A DNA stretch of 64,000 bases from Mactromeris polynyma. Lineage: Eukaryota > Mollusca > Bivalvia > Venerida > Mactridae. Location: the NCBI GenBank assembly GCA_032209605.1, contig JASFXZ010000014.1, forward strand, positions 6,034,912-6,098,911. The letters run 5' to 3'. This document shows, in pieces, positions 33,893-47,336 of the stretch; positions within the stretch are counted from its first letter, which is position 1, and each line of letters opens with the position of its first letter. The notes below the pieces were generated by a model. That model made no database searches, had not been told where the DNA came from, and saw only the letters and a list, made by a program, of their open reading frames with translations. Position numbers and translations under genes: made by a program.

Positions 33893-36800
33893 GCAATATC
33901 AATAGCACTGCAATAGTCCTTTCAGAAATATCAATAGCATAGCAATAGTCCTTTCAGAAATATCAATAGCATAGCAATAGTCCTTTCAGAAATATCAATA
34001 GCACTGCAATAGTCCTTTCAGAAATATCAATAGCATAGCAATAGTCCTTTCAGAAATATCAATAGCACTGCAATAGTCCTTTCAGAAATATCAATAGCAT
34101 AGCAATAGTCCTTTCAGAAATATCAATAGCATAGCAATAGTCCGTTCAGAAATATAAATAGCTTGCAAAATTATTTCAGATATATCAATAGCATTACAGT
34201 GGTCCTTTGAGCAATATCAATAGCATTACAGTGGTCCTTTGAGCAATATCAATAGCACTGCAATAGTCCTTTAAAAATATCGATAGCATTGCAAAATTCT
34301 TTGAGAAATATCAATAGCATGTTATAAGTCCTTTGAGAAATATCAATAGCATTGTAATAGTCCTTTGAGAAATAGCAATAGCATTGCAATAGTCCTTTCA
34401 GAAATATCAATAGCATTGTCACAGTCATTTCAGAAAAATCAATAGCACTGCAATAGTCCTTTCAGCAACATCAATAGTATTGCTTTAGTCTTTCAGAAAT
34501 ATCAGTAGCATTGCTGTAGTCCTTTCAGAATATCAATAGGACTGCTGTAGTCCTTTCAGAATATCAGTAGCATTGCTGTAGTCCTTTCAGAATATCAGTA
34601 GCATTGCTGTAGTCCTTTCAGAATATCAATAGCACTGCTGTAGTCCTTTCAGAATATCAGTAGCATTGCCATAGTCCTTTCAGAATATCAGTAGCATTGC
34701 TGTAGTCCTTTCAGAATATCAGTAGCATTGCTGTAGTCCTTTCAGAATATCAGTAGCATTGCTGTAGTCCTTTCAGAATATCAATAGGACTGCTGTAGTC
34801 CTTTCAGAATATCAATAGGACTGCTGTAGTCCTTTCAGAATATCAATAGGACTGCTGTAGTCCTTTCAGAATATCAATAGGACTGCTGTAGTCCTTTCAG
34901 AATATCAATAGCATTGCTGTAGTCCTTTCAGAATATCAATAGCACTGCTGTAGTCCTTTCAGAATATCAATAGGACTGCTGTAGTCCTTTCAGAATATCA
35001 ATAGGACTGCTGTAGTCCTTTCAGAATATCAGTAGCACTGCTGTAGTCCTTTCAGAATATCAATAGGACTGCTGTAGTCCTTTCAGAATATCAATAGGAC
35101 TGCTGTAGTCCTTTCAGAATATCAATAGGACTGCTGTAGTCCTTTCAGAATATCAGTAGCACTGCTGTAGTCCTGTCAGAATATCAATAGGACTGCTGTA
35201 GTCCTTTCAGAATATCAATAGCACTGCTGTAGTCCTTTCAGAATATCAATAGCACTGCTGTAGTCCTTTCAGAATATCAATAGCACTGCTGTAGTCCTTT
35301 CAGAATATCAATAGCACTGCTGTAGTCCATTCAGAATATCAATAGCACTGCTGTAGTCCTTTCAGAATATCAATAGCACTGCTGTATTCCTTTCAGAATA
35401 TCAATAGCACTGCTGTAGTCCTTTCAGAATATCAATAGCACTGCTGTAGTCCTTTCAGAATATCAATAGCACTGCTGTAGTCCTTTCAGAATATCAATAG
35501 CACTGCTGTAGTCCTTTCAGAATATCAATAGCACTGCTGTAGTCCTTTCAGAATATCAATAGCACTGCTGTAGTCCTTTCAGAATATCAATAGTATTGCT
35601 GTAGTCCTTTCAGAATATCAATAGCACTGCTGTAGTCCTTTCAGAATATCAATAGCACTGCTGTAGTCCTTTCAGAATATCAATAGCACTGCTGTAGTCC
35701 TTTCAGAATATCAATAGCACTGCTGTAGTCCTTTCAGAATATCAGTAGCATTGCTGTAGTCCTTTCAGAATATCAATAGGACTGCTGTAGTCCTTTCAGA
35801 ATATCAATAGGACTGCTGTAGTCCTTTCAGAATATCAATAGGACTGCTGTAGTCCTTTCAGAATATCAATAGGACTGCTGTAGTCCTTTCAGAATATCAA
35901 TAGGACTGCTGTAGTCCTTTCAGAATATCAATAGCATTGCTGTAGTCCTTTCAGAATATCAATAGCACTGCTGTAGTCCTTTCAGACTATCAATAGGACT
36001 GCTGTAGTCCTTTCAGAATATCAGTAGCATTGCCGTAGTCCTTTCAGAATATCAGTAGCATTGCTGTAGTCCTTTCAGAATATCAGTAGGACTGCTGTAG
36101 TCCTTTCAGAATATCAGTAGCATTGCTGTAGTCCTGTCAGAATATCAGTAGCATTGCTGTAGTCCTTTCAGAATATCAGTAGCATTGCTGTAGTCCTTTC
36201 AGAATATCAGTAGCATTGCTGTAGTCCTTTCAGAATATCAGTAGCATTGCTGTAGTCCTTTCAGAATATCAATAGGACTGCTGTAGTCCTTTCAGAATAT
36301 CAATAGGACTGCTGTAGTCCTTTCAGAATATCAATAGGACTGCTGTAGTCCTTTCAGAATATCAATAGGACTGCTGTAGTCCTTTCAGAATATCAATAGC
36401 ATTGCTGTAGTCCTTTCAGAATATCAATAGCACTGCTGTAGTCCTTTCAGAATATCAATAGGACTGCTGTAGTCCTTTCAGAATATCAATAGGACTGCTG
36501 TGGTCCTTTCAGAATATCAGAAGCATTGCTGTAGTCCTTTCAGAATATCAATAGGACTGCTGTAGTCCTTTCAGAATATCAATAGGACTGCTGTAGTCCT
36601 TTCAGAATATCAATAGGACTGCTGTAGTCCTTTCAGAATATCAATAGCACTGCTGTAGTCCTTTCAGAATATCAGTAGCATTGCTGTAGTCCTGTCAGAA
36701 TATCAGTAGCATTGCTGTAGTCCTTTCAGAATATCAGTAGCATTGCTGTAGTCCTTTCAGAATAACAATAGGACTGCTGTAGTCCTTTCAGAATATCAGT

Positions 36801-37868
36801 AGCATTGCTGTAGTCCTGTCAGAATATCAGTAGCATTGCTGTAGTCCTTTCAGAATATCAGTAGCATTGCTGTAGTCCTTTCAGAATATCAATAGGACTG
36901 CTGTAGTCCTTTCAGAATATCAGTAGCACTGCTGTAGTCCTTTCAGAATATCAATAGGACTGCTGTAGTCCTTTCCGAATATCAATAGCACTGCTGTAGT
37001 CCTTTCAGAATATCAGTAGGACTGCTGTAGTCCTGTCAGAATATCAATAGGACTGCTGTAGTCCTTTCAGAATATCAATAGCACTGCTGTAGTCCTTTCA
37101 GAATATCTATAGCACTGCTGTAGTCCTTTCAGAATATCAATAGCACTGCTGTAGTCCTTTCAGAATATCAATAGCACTGCTGTAGTCCATTCAGAATATC
37201 AATAGCACTGCTGTAGTCCTTTCAGAATATCAATAGCACTGCTGTATTCCTTTCAGAATATCAATAGCACTGCTGTAGTCCTTTCAGAATATCAATAGCA
37301 CTGCTGTAGTCCTTTCAGAATATCAATAGCACTGCTGTAGTCCTTTCAGAATATCAATAGCACTGCTGTAGTCCTTTCAGAATATCAATAGCACTGCTGT
37401 AGTCCTTTCAGAATATCAATAGCACTGCTGTAGTCCTTTCAGAATATCAATAGTATTGCTGTAGTCCTTTCAGAATATCAATAGCACTGCTGTAGTCCTT
37501 TCAGAATATCAATAGCACTGCTGTAGTCCTTTCAGAATATCAATAGCACTGCTGTAGTCCTTTCAGAATATCAATAGCACTGCTGTAGTCCTGTCAGAAT
37601 ATCAATAGCACTGCTGTAGTCCATTCAGAATATCAATAGCACTGCTGTAGTCTTTCAGAATATCAATAGCACTGCTGTATTCCTTTCAGAATATCAATAG
37701 CACTGCTGTAGTCCTTTCAGAATATCAATAGCACTGCTGTAGTCCTTTCAGAATATCAATAGGACTGCTGTAGTCCTTTCAGAATATCAATAGCACTGCT
37801 GTAGTCCTTTCAGAATATCAATAACACTGCTGTAGTCCTGTCAGAATATCAATAGCATTGCTGTAGTC
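33893..37868. repeat. 31/32-bp minisatellite with higher-order duplications, roughly 125 copies
   Basis: Unit TCCTTTCAGAATATCAATAG followed by CACTGCTGTAG; the left edge (to about 34500) has older 32-bp units (GAAATATC). Variants GGACT, GCATT and GCACT form blocks. The segment 35161-35735 recurs at 37021-37595, an offset of 1860 bp (60 units), sharing rare markers (TCCATTCAG, GTATTCC, TAGTATTGC) with very few differences. A second offset of 1488 bp (48 units) links the AATAGCATT marker near 34911 and 36399. The array lies directly behind the KICS2 3' end. Confidence 0.93.
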
Positions 37869-38192
37869 TTGGTTTGCATGTAAATTCCTGTACAATCTTA
37901 CAGAGCTACTGAATAATTAATGGACATCTTATATTGATTTTGTTTCTAGTGTAAGTAACTTTATCCATTAATTGTAGGGGTATTTTCTTTAATTGATCCG
38001 TGTGAGAGTAAATTGCTCTGTTATGTGCGTATTAAACATTGTTCAGGCTATAAGAGTGTCATAGATCACTGAATAGGACAACAAAATTATGCCACTTAGA
38101 GAATTAAGCTGAAATTTTCATGATGATTGTACAGTTTTCATTAGTCTGTCTTTTAACAAAAATTAACTTGTTTTTTCCGAAATCTTATACAC

Positions 38193-38715
38193 TGTTTTAC
38201 CATGGACATATAAACCATGGATTGGAAATGGGCTGATATTGGTGAAACGATAATGATAAATAATTTACCCGGGCTGATATCGGTGAAACGATAATGATAA
38301 ATAATTTACCCACAATCCTTGGTGCCCACTCGGTAAGTATTGTGAATTTCCACCTCTTTATTGATCGGCCATAGTCGGCAATCTCTGTTCATTTCCGTCA
38401 GTTCCTGGCTCGGTTGATTAGCACTTAAATGTCCGTGTAATTACCTTTTGATCTGTGTAATTCTTAAGTGTCTAAATATAGTAATTTAAAAATGTATTAA
38501 TTAAGACTTCAGAAATCTTTAAATATGACAATTATGGCAGATCAAAACGTCTACTTCTCTCAATTCAGAAACAAAATGGCAGACTTCTCAAAAATGTTAT
38601 CGTGGATTTGATCAATGAAGAAAATCTAGCTGGCCGCGAGAGTTCTAACAAGTCTTAACACACGTAGTAGGACGTTTCCAATCCATGGTTTATATGTCTG
38701 TGATGATGTTTTACC
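38193..38715. mobile_element. About 505-bp TIR element with possible 9-bp target duplication
   Basis: Inverted ends sharing GACATATAAACCATGGATTG (left from 38205; right to about 38700) bound a unique 505-bp segment. TGTTTTACC occurs directly on both outer sides (38193-38201 and 38707-38715). A duplication of that length would fit Mutator-like elements (8-9 bp also hAT or Merlin), but the outermost bases of the two ends differ (ATG and TCATCACA), so the boundary is uncertain. Inside is a tandem pair of 42 bp (GGGCTGATATCGGTGAAACG, about 38231-38311). Confidence 0.7.
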
Positions 38716-38851
38716 TATGGAAACAAATAACTCCTCCAACATGTTATAAATTCTCCATATACATGTAGTGTCATAGTTCATGATTATCTTTTCACCCAAT
38801 TCAAAGAAGTAGAAAACATAAAGTGTTGGATCAACAATGTTGAAAATAAAT

Positions 38852-40428
38852 TCTACAATTTGTCATAAGTATGAAAGTGTTTACAATGTGTCATAAGTAC
38901 AAAAGTGTCTACAATTTGTCATAAGTATGAAAGTGTTTACAATGTGTCATAAGTACAAAAGTGTCTACAATTTGTCATAAGTACAAAAGTGTCTACAATG
39001 TGTCATAACTACTAAAGTGTCTACAATGTGTCATAACTACTAAAGTGTCTACAATGTGTCATAACTACAAAAGTGTCTACAATTTGTCATAAGTACAAAA
39101 GTGTCTACAATGTGTCATAACTACTAAAGTGTCTACAATGTGTCATAACTACTAAAGTGTCTACAATGTGTCATAAGTACAAAAGTGTCTACAATTTGTC
39201 ATAAGTACAAAAGTGTCTACAATGTGTCATAACTACTAAAGTGTCTACAATGTGTCATAACTACTAAAGTGTCTACAATGTGTCATAACTACAAAAGTGT
39301 CTACAATGTGTCATAAGTACAAAAGTGTCTACAATGTGTCATAACTACTAAAGTGTCTACAATTTGTCATAAGTATGAAAGTGTTTACAATGTGTCATAA
39401 CTACTAAAGTGTCTACAATGTGTCATAAGTACAAAAGTGTCTACAATGTGTCATAACTACTAAAGTGTCTACAATGTGTCATAACTACTAAAGTGTCTAC
39501 AATGTGTCATAACTACTAAAGTGTCTACAATGTGTCATAAGTATGAAAGTGTCTACAATGTGTCATAACTACTAAAGTGTCTACAATGTGTCATAACTAC
39601 TAAAGTGTCTACAATGTGTCATAACTACTAAAGTGTCTACAATGTGTCATAACTACTAAAGTGTCTACAATGTGTCATAACTACTAAAGTGTCTACAATG
39701 TGTCATAAGTATGAAAGTGTTTACAATGTGTCATAACTACTAAAGTGTCTACAATGTGTCATAAGTACTAAAGTGTCTACAATTTGTCATAACTACAAAA
39801 GTGTCTACAATGTGTCATAACTACTAAAGTGTCTACAATGTGTCATAAGTATGAAAGTGTTTACAATTTGTCATAACTACTAAAGTGTCTACAATGTGTC
39901 ATAAGTACAAAAGTGTCTACAATGTGTCATAACTACTAAAGTGTCTACAATGTGTCATAACTACTAAAGTGTCTACAATGTGTCATAACTACTAAAGTGT
40001 CTACAATTTGTCATAACTACTAAAGTGTCTACAATGTGTCATAACTACTAAAGTGTCTACAATGTGTCATAAGTACAAAAGTGTCTACAATTTGTCATAA
40101 CTACTAAAGTGTCTACAATTTGTCATAACTACTAAAGTGTCTACAATGTGTCATAAGTACAAAAGTGTCTACAATTTGTCATAACTACTAAAGTGTCTAC
40201 AATGTGTCATAACTACTAAAGTGTCTACAATGTGTCATAAGTATGAAAGTGTCTACAATGTGTCATAACTACTAAAGTGTCTACAATGTGTCATAACTAC
40301 TAAAGTGTCTACAATGTGTCATAAGTACAAAAGTGTCTACAATTTGTCATAACTACTAAAGTGTCTACAATTTGTCATAACTACTAAAGTGTCTACAATG
40401 TGTCATAACTACTAAAGTGTCTACAATG
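38852..40428. repeat. 28-bp minisatellite, about 56 copies
   Basis: Unit TGTCATAACTACTAAAGTGT followed by CTACAATG, with recurrent variants (AAGTACAAAAG, AAGTATGAAAG, AATTTG). It lies about 670 bp upstream of the EXT1 start codon, thus in or near the EXT1 promoter region. Confidence 0.93.
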
Positions 40429-41102
40429 TAATAGGGACAGACATTATTACTAAAGAAGAGTCAATACTTTTAACAGAAGTAAAGGGAGACTACTAGTGTG
40501 TTCTTACTGGTAATCTGTATCACGGGAGGTAAGATCATGGGTTATTAATTTCTGGTATGATTTATCGCGATATTTCCTATATTTATCTGGTTAAGTGTAT
40601 AAAAAAAATACGACAGAAATATTAAGGTTTTATAACAAACATCTGAAGAAAATGAAGTAAAAAATCGGCGAGAAAGGAAGATTTCTGATAAAGGTATTTT
40701 CCCGAGTTATTTTTAGAACATGAAAGCACTCGAGTGACGTTGATGCTAACTCAGCGGGATTCCGTAAGTGGCTTAACAGTGTGATTCATGGAAGGGAGTT
40801 TTTAATTGTTTTCCGCGTGTTGGTTTCACTTGGGTGTGTAAAATTGATAGATACGGAAATCTTATAGTTAGATGGTTTGGAAAAGTTAAATTGAAAGTCA
40901 AGTTTGTGTTTGAGTAATTTGTGGGAAGTGGTTTTTGAGTCACATGTAACGGAATAAACGGACATCTATCGTGTATAAGTAACATGGCCGACTTTATAAT
41001 ATCAGTTTCTCAGAACAATTTAAAAACTTGATACTTTTCTGCAGATGAAATGAAAGTTTAAGGATATGTGGGAATTTATGGAATAATGTTCCTGAAAATC
41101 TC
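40429..41102 (+). promoter_or_regulatory. EXT1: EXT1 upstream region and 5' UTR
   Basis: Unique sequence between the 28-bp array and the start codon, presumably containing promoter and 5' UTR. No convincing TATA box at a defined distance, initiator or splice acceptor could be fixed, so the transcription start is unknown. Stops in all frames near the ATG exclude an N-terminal extension in this exon. Confidence 0.45.
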
Positions 41103-42016
41103 ATGCAGGCTAAGAAAAGATATACGACCGCACTTATATGTGGTTTAATAATTATAGTGTTAATTATTGTATTGAAAAAGCTTCCCAGTCGCTTTATTCA
41201 AAATGGAAAGTCTATTTCCTTGGAAACATCAGAATTTATTTCCTATATCGATGGCAGCGATTACACCTTCAATGAGGATATGCATGTGTCGGCACGACAA
41301 CGAAGGTCGCCGCACACTGTCGTCGATTATTCAAAATGTCGAATGGAATCCTGCTTCGACAATTCGTTGTGTACCAATGGATTTAGAGTTTATGTCTATC
41401 CAATTGAAGAGAAAGTGTCGCATAGCTATAACAAAATTCTTGTGTCCTTACAAGAATCACGATTTTATACGTCGGACCCAAAGCAAGCTTGTTTATTTGT
41501 CTTAGCTGTTGATACTTTAGATAGAGACGTTTTAAGTCCTGACATGGTCCAAGAAATGGATTCTAAACTTGCTAAATTGCCATATTGGAATAATGGAAAA
41601 AATCATCTAATTTTTAATTTGTACTCCGGCACATGGCCGGATTATGTTTTAAATGTGGACTTCAATATTGGGCAAGCCATGCTTGCCAAAGCTAGTATGT
41701 CTACAAATACATTTCGTCCTGGGTTTGATATATCATTTCCCTTATTTGCCAAAGATCATCCCCAAAAAGGTGGAGAAAAGGGACATTTATACACATCAGC
41801 AAACAATATTCCGCCTACTAGGTATTATCTACTTGGCTTTAAAGGAAAACGTTACTTAACTGGGATTGGGTCGGAAACTAGGAATTCTTTATATCATATA
41901 CACAATAAAAAGGATATTATTCTACTGACAACTTGTCGCCATGGAAAAAATTGGCAGAAAACTGCCAAAAAGCTCAACGATACACGATGTGATACCGACA
42001 ACGAGGAGTATGATAA
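41103..42016 (+). CDS. EXT1: Exostosin-1 (EXT1), first coding exon, 3'-partial
   Basis: EXT1 with EXT2 polymerises heparan sulfate in the Golgi. The exon encodes 304 residues plus two bases. It starts MQAKKRY, the same as vertebrate EXT1 as I recall it, followed by a single membrane anchor (about 9-26, [15 protein letters not shown]), as in type II Golgi enzymes. A stem follows with RQRR (about 65-68), then [15 protein letters not shown] (start of the exostosin GT47 domain, about 96), [42 protein letters not shown] [28 protein letters not shown] and [13 protein letters not shown]. The donor GATAA|GTAAGT ends the exon in phase 2, the same place where the human first coding exon ends. The remaining exons were not found in the window, so the first coding intron exceeds 21.9 kb. 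Confidence 0.96.
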
Positions 42017-45000
42017 GTAAGTACCATGTAATCTACAATACATGCCGAAATCAGTCTGTCTGGGAGGCAGTTGTTACGAATGCATTGCATTGAATCCATG
42101 TTATGATATCATGTGCTATAACACTATCTTTTAATTGGTGACATAATTTTACTTTTACCGGCTAGTCCCTTTTCTCACTGCTCTAGAAGTAGAACAGCAG
42201 ACTTGAGCAGATGTCTCACTGAGTCACTCTGCCGTCTATTTACTTACTCTGTCATGAATAGATTGAATCAGCATTATTTGTTACCTAAAAGTTTATGAGT
42301 ACTTTGTCGATTTCCTTCTTTCTCTATGTTGAATTTTTATGTTGTAATATAAATTTTGATGAGTCAGGGATTTTAATGTAGACAGGATATTGTATGTATA
42401 TCAAACTTGAGGAATGAACTCGAAAAAGTTTATTCAACTTGTCGGGTTAAATGATGGGTGTAAAAATGAGTATTTAAAACCTGCTGTGGACATGTGGTGA
42501 ATACACACAGAGTGAAGATAAAATGATACATGCCAGTGATCTTTTTTTGTTACTTTTATTGCCAAATATAGGCTGTTTCCCTTTATCGAAAAGTGTCCGT
42601 TTCCCCCCAAAAAATCATAACTTTTCCCCAATTCTTTGTTCATTTCCCCCTCTGACTGAAATTCTTTTTATAAAGTCAGGTTTTTGTGTATTTAACCTGT
42701 TACAACAGAGTCTTTGCTCTTACATCACATCATGTATATATATAACAAACACCAGCCACAGCTGACAAGTAATGAAGTTATTTTAGTAAGCAAAAAAAAC
42801 ATTACCTTATTTTCCCAAATTTGGGATTTATCACTCCTATTTTACCAATTGTAAAGGCACAGGCAGTAAAATTATTTTCAAAAAAATCACTGGGGCCAGC
42901 TCCCGCCAACGAGAGGGCCCTAGTGAGGGAAATGATAATATTGATCACTGTCCAATATTGTTTAGGATATTAAATTTGCTGAATTACTAGTATAATACCA
43001 ATATTGTACATTCTACTGGTGTTGAATTTGTTCAAAATCTGCAATGCATTTATGCATAATAAAAGCCCATTAACATAATACAAATAACTTGCTTTATCGG
43101 TGTATAAATGAAATATCATTTACACTAATGCTAAAATATATATATCGATGTATGTATGTATGTTGTCACAAATACTTCTTGATATTTTTATATTAGCTTA
43201 AATATACAGGCTAGTCATTTGAATACTATAAGCTTGGCAGTCAAGGAATTTGTTACTTAATTGCCCTGTTGGGGGTCAATCATTTGTACTGTATGGACCC
43301 CAAAAAACAGAGTCATTCATTTAATCATTATTGAAATATTGGTCAGGATCAACACTTCTGATATGTCACTATGATTTACAAAAACAGACACCCTGCTGTG
43401 TTAATTACACTACAGTTAATACCTATTATCTAATCACTGATTTGTTGATTCCAGTTGAGGTTGACATACATGTATATAGCTTTGAGTCTAGGCCTTTATG
43501 AGGGACAGAAACAAAGAAATTGGCCTTATCATATTGTCGATGTAATACTGTGATAATACAGGATAATACAGGATAATACAGGCTTATGGTTTATTGTGGT
43601 TGATAAATCCTGATTATCTCCTGGTTTTAGCTTTACCAGCGTAATTCCTTTCCTTATGTTTGCCTTAACTTTCCCAATTTACGAAGTGGTCATAGTAGAT
43701 TAGTATGAATGTGTACGTCTTTCAATTCTATGTGTAGGCGTATATGACACAGGGACAAAGGGCCGGTATTAAGTTATTGAAGAGTTAAAGGTCAAATCCC
43801 CTACCTACACTTACTGTGAGTGTCTGGGAATTATATTTGATGCTTGTTCCGTTTCCTTTTTCAGCGTTTTCTTTTTTCGATTTCTTTTTCACCGTTTTGG
43901 GAATGCTACACACACAGACACAATTGGGAAATATAGTGTTGTAGATAATTTACATTTGAAATTTAATTGAAACTTAGCATTTTTAAAAGAAGTAAAAATT
44001 TTTTACATTTAGCCCAAATGTAAAGGTAAAATGATTACATACCAAGATCACTCTAGACAATAAATGCACAATAATGCTAAAATAGCCAGCTGACAATTTT
44101 GATGTCTGGAGTAAGTAAGAAAACATACTTTTTGTTGTATGAATTCCTCCATTTTTCGGAGGTTATTTAATAGAGGAAACAGGGCCTTAAAAGTTACTGC
44201 ACATGTAAATAATGAGTACATGTAGGCATTCATATGTTTGTTTAGTTTATACTGGCACTAAAAACCAAGGTGTTTTTGTATATATTGTATTGTAAGATTT
44301 TTGAAATTTGTGTAACCCCAAATGCTCAATCCCTGTCCAATTAGTTAGACTTGTATAAATGTTGTATTATTACTAATGTTGCCATTTCCACAGAGTTGAT
44401 GTTACAACAATGTAATGTTTCTGTTCATAAATTTATTAGGCTTCGTTTAATACATTATTATTTTAGTCAACATTCACAGCTGTCAGATTGCACATGATTT
44501 AAGTGGGTCTACTAATGATATTTATGCTTGTTTCTGGACTGAAATCTCTCGGCATTATTCAAATTTCAATTGAATCGGAAATGTTGTCCTTAAATACTTC
44601 CACAACTTCAATGTCTTTGTATGTCTTCACTTGTGAACGGCTGTGTTCGATTCATGGAGAAGGCAAAAAGAAGTAAACATCTGCGTTCTAATCATACAGA
44701 CAATACATCGTTCGTTTTCATGGTATTGACATGTCACCAGTCTACAGAGCCGTCTTGACAGGCAGACCCTGTGAAATTAGGGTATTGACAAGTGGTTGAT
44801 ATTGTCTGCTCAATTAAACATTCAAACTAAAGCCTTCCTTGCAAAATTTTACCATTTCTATTCAATATTTATAAATTGTTGTTGAAAAATGGTTGGCTGG
44901 CCCTCTATTTAAATATTAACGTCAGCAGAATTGAGTTGATACATGTATATATTTTTCGGTTTAAGTGATTTTTTGCTATCTTCAACATACCCACTTTTCC

Positions 45001-46140
45001 AAAGCCCTGAAAAAGAAAAAAAGTATTCGGTCGTGTGCAAAATTGTCATTGTACGTATTAAATTTATAGCGGAAAAAATGTAACTCAATTTGACCATTTT
45101 GTCAACCAAGCTTGAAACAATTATATCTGTATCACACATTGTTTCCTGTATAAGGCTTATGTCTGTGACTCTCCTGTATGACAGTCGGGGTTCAGGCCTC
45201 CTAATTAGGGAGTTTTTGAGAACCCTGCTTGTTCTTGTTCCCTGATGTACTCTGTCTTCATTCAAAGTCATCGACAACCAACAAAAGCCTAAGAGCGTGG
45301 ACTGTTGTAGTAAAACAATTCAATGATTTAATTCATGGTAGGACTCCGACTGGTATATATTATGCAATATACATTTGTGGTGACAATGCAACCCTTGTTG
45401 AATCTGAACTTTTTTTTCCAAAAATATTGAACATTGAAAGTATGTTGGTACTGAGCATTATCCATCTGGTTGACTACAGTTCATGTCAGGTTTAGGAAAT
45501 TAAGGGTCCAGTGATTTTATGGTTGATTATAGTGTTTAAGGCCCAGTGTTTATTGTTGATATGATCTTTAAGGGTCAGTGGTTAGGGTTCATATGATGTT
45601 TAGGGCCCAATGTTGTATCATGGTTGAACAAGGTATTTGGTCCAATGTTGATAGATTGTGTGGCAGTTTGGACGCATGCCTTTGGGTATATATAAAGCTG
45701 CCATTTTCAAGGAACCTCTCACTGGTCTTGAAGGGCAATGATTGATATTACATCTTTAACAATAAATGATATTCACAGAAAAGTGAAAATACGATTTTCT
45801 GTCAAAGGAGAAATTGACTACACCATCTAAATATGCAAAATAGCCTTCCAATGTTTCATTATCAGATATTGAGATAATGGTATTTTTATGGAAAAAATGC
45901 TCCTATTTTGTTCAGACATTTTTATGCCCCCCCACCCTCCCGGCATTTTTCAAATGACGAAGAGGCATAAAATATTACCTCTCAGTGTCCGTTTGTCTGG
46001 TCTTAGGGTCTGTCCATGTGAACAATTTGTTTGTGATCATTACCTCTTGAAAGGATGGATTTATTCAATTCATATTGGGCTTATAAGCATAGGATAGATT
46101 AATGAAATACAGGTCGGAAACTGTTCTCAAGTTTTATAAC
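42017..46140 (+). other. EXT1: EXT1 first coding intron, 5' part
   Basis: Starts with GTAAGTACC. Contains decayed TTTCCCC-rich repeat sequence (42560-42900), short GGATAATACA repeats (about 43555-43580) and no recognised exon. The minus frame 44909-45277 and the plus frame 45229-45495 have no known motif. Confidence 0.6.
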
Positions 46141-46359
46141 CAGGGGCCTTGCTCATGCAGTTCCATTTGACCCTGGAGTTGACCATTTGAACCCTGGAAT
46201 TTCCAATAAAGCCACATTTGACCCTTAGGATTCTGGCTCAAGGGCCAATTTTTCTCTAAATAAAAGTAAATTATAGGCACTTTGGCTATAAATTGGCAAA
46301 ATCTGGTCAGAAATGATCAAAATGACCCTTGAGATTCAGCACCTAGTGGCATCCCTGAT
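46141..46359 (+). repeat. 'TTGACCC' family repeat, copy 2
   Basis: Same word order as 20651-20852: TTCCATTTGACCCTGGAGTT, TTCTGGCTCAAGGGCCAATT, TTTGGCTATAAATTGGCAAA and GAGATTCAGCACCTAGTG. It has a 14-bp insertion near the left end (CCTTGCTCATGCAG). Confidence 0.8.
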
Positions 46360-47336
46360 ATCTTGTACAGAAGACAACTGAGAGGTCAGAGTGAAACAAA
46401 TTTATCTGCATCTTCAAATTTATGTGCTTTTATCCCGCAACAGGGACATTTTAACAACGTCTGGGCTTGTTGCTGTTTGTAGGTAACATAATCGCCTGTG
46501 TTACATGTTTCATGAAATGTGGCCAAACTACGAGGACATTATTGTAGTATGGCAAGTACGTTACAAGCAGCAGACGTAAAGTGTAGATTTCATGATGCGT
46601 AAAAAAATGAAATTTGATTTATGTCGGCTTGAGATAGGGTGGAAAGCAGAATAATACGCCCATTAATGTGTGTCATTCTTTACACAATAATTATAAAGTC
46701 TGCCGTAATTCTGTACCACTGAAAGTTTTGGTTGGTTGAGTGGTCATGAATGAAGAATAAAAGTACTGGGGTGAATGTCTCGTCTGATGTATACTTAACT
46801 ATGTATGAATGTTCATGATTAACTTATATTTTCATTTACTGGTTAGCAGTTTTGATAGATCTATAATATGCATCCAAAACCAATACATTTTGGTGAGAAA
46901 TATTTATTAGAATGTCTTTGTATTAATAATTATTCAAAATTAGGAATATTGTTGTGCCTCATGGTATGATGATGAAATAGTGATGTGCAGGCTTTCACTG
47001 ATCAATTGTCTGCTCAAAACAGAATATCTCAAATAGTAGGGTCTCCAGAAAATAGAGTTACAATATTCTTAATTTGTTAAAAATACACAATATTAAAAAA
47101 ACCATCATGTTTTGGGCATTATATCTATATTAGATCAACATATATATCTTTCAGCTTATTCAGAATATAATTTTTTTAAATTCGGTTCATGGATTTTGTT
47201 AAATTAATGAGTGACGTATATTTACTGAGATACTACGCCTTTTAAAACTTTGCCATTATGACTCAAATGTTTTTCACTGTGTTACAGGATTTTGATATAA
47301 TGGGCCAAAATTCAAAAAAGTAGTTTGTTTAATGTT
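46360..47336 (+). other. EXT1: EXT1 intron, no recognised feature
   Basis: AT-rich; no exon, RNA or repeat recognised. Confidence 0.5.

Noticed and set aside
41203..41505. 100-codon alternative frame within EXT1 exon 1
   Set aside because: It is a +1 shadow of the well-supported EXT1 frame.
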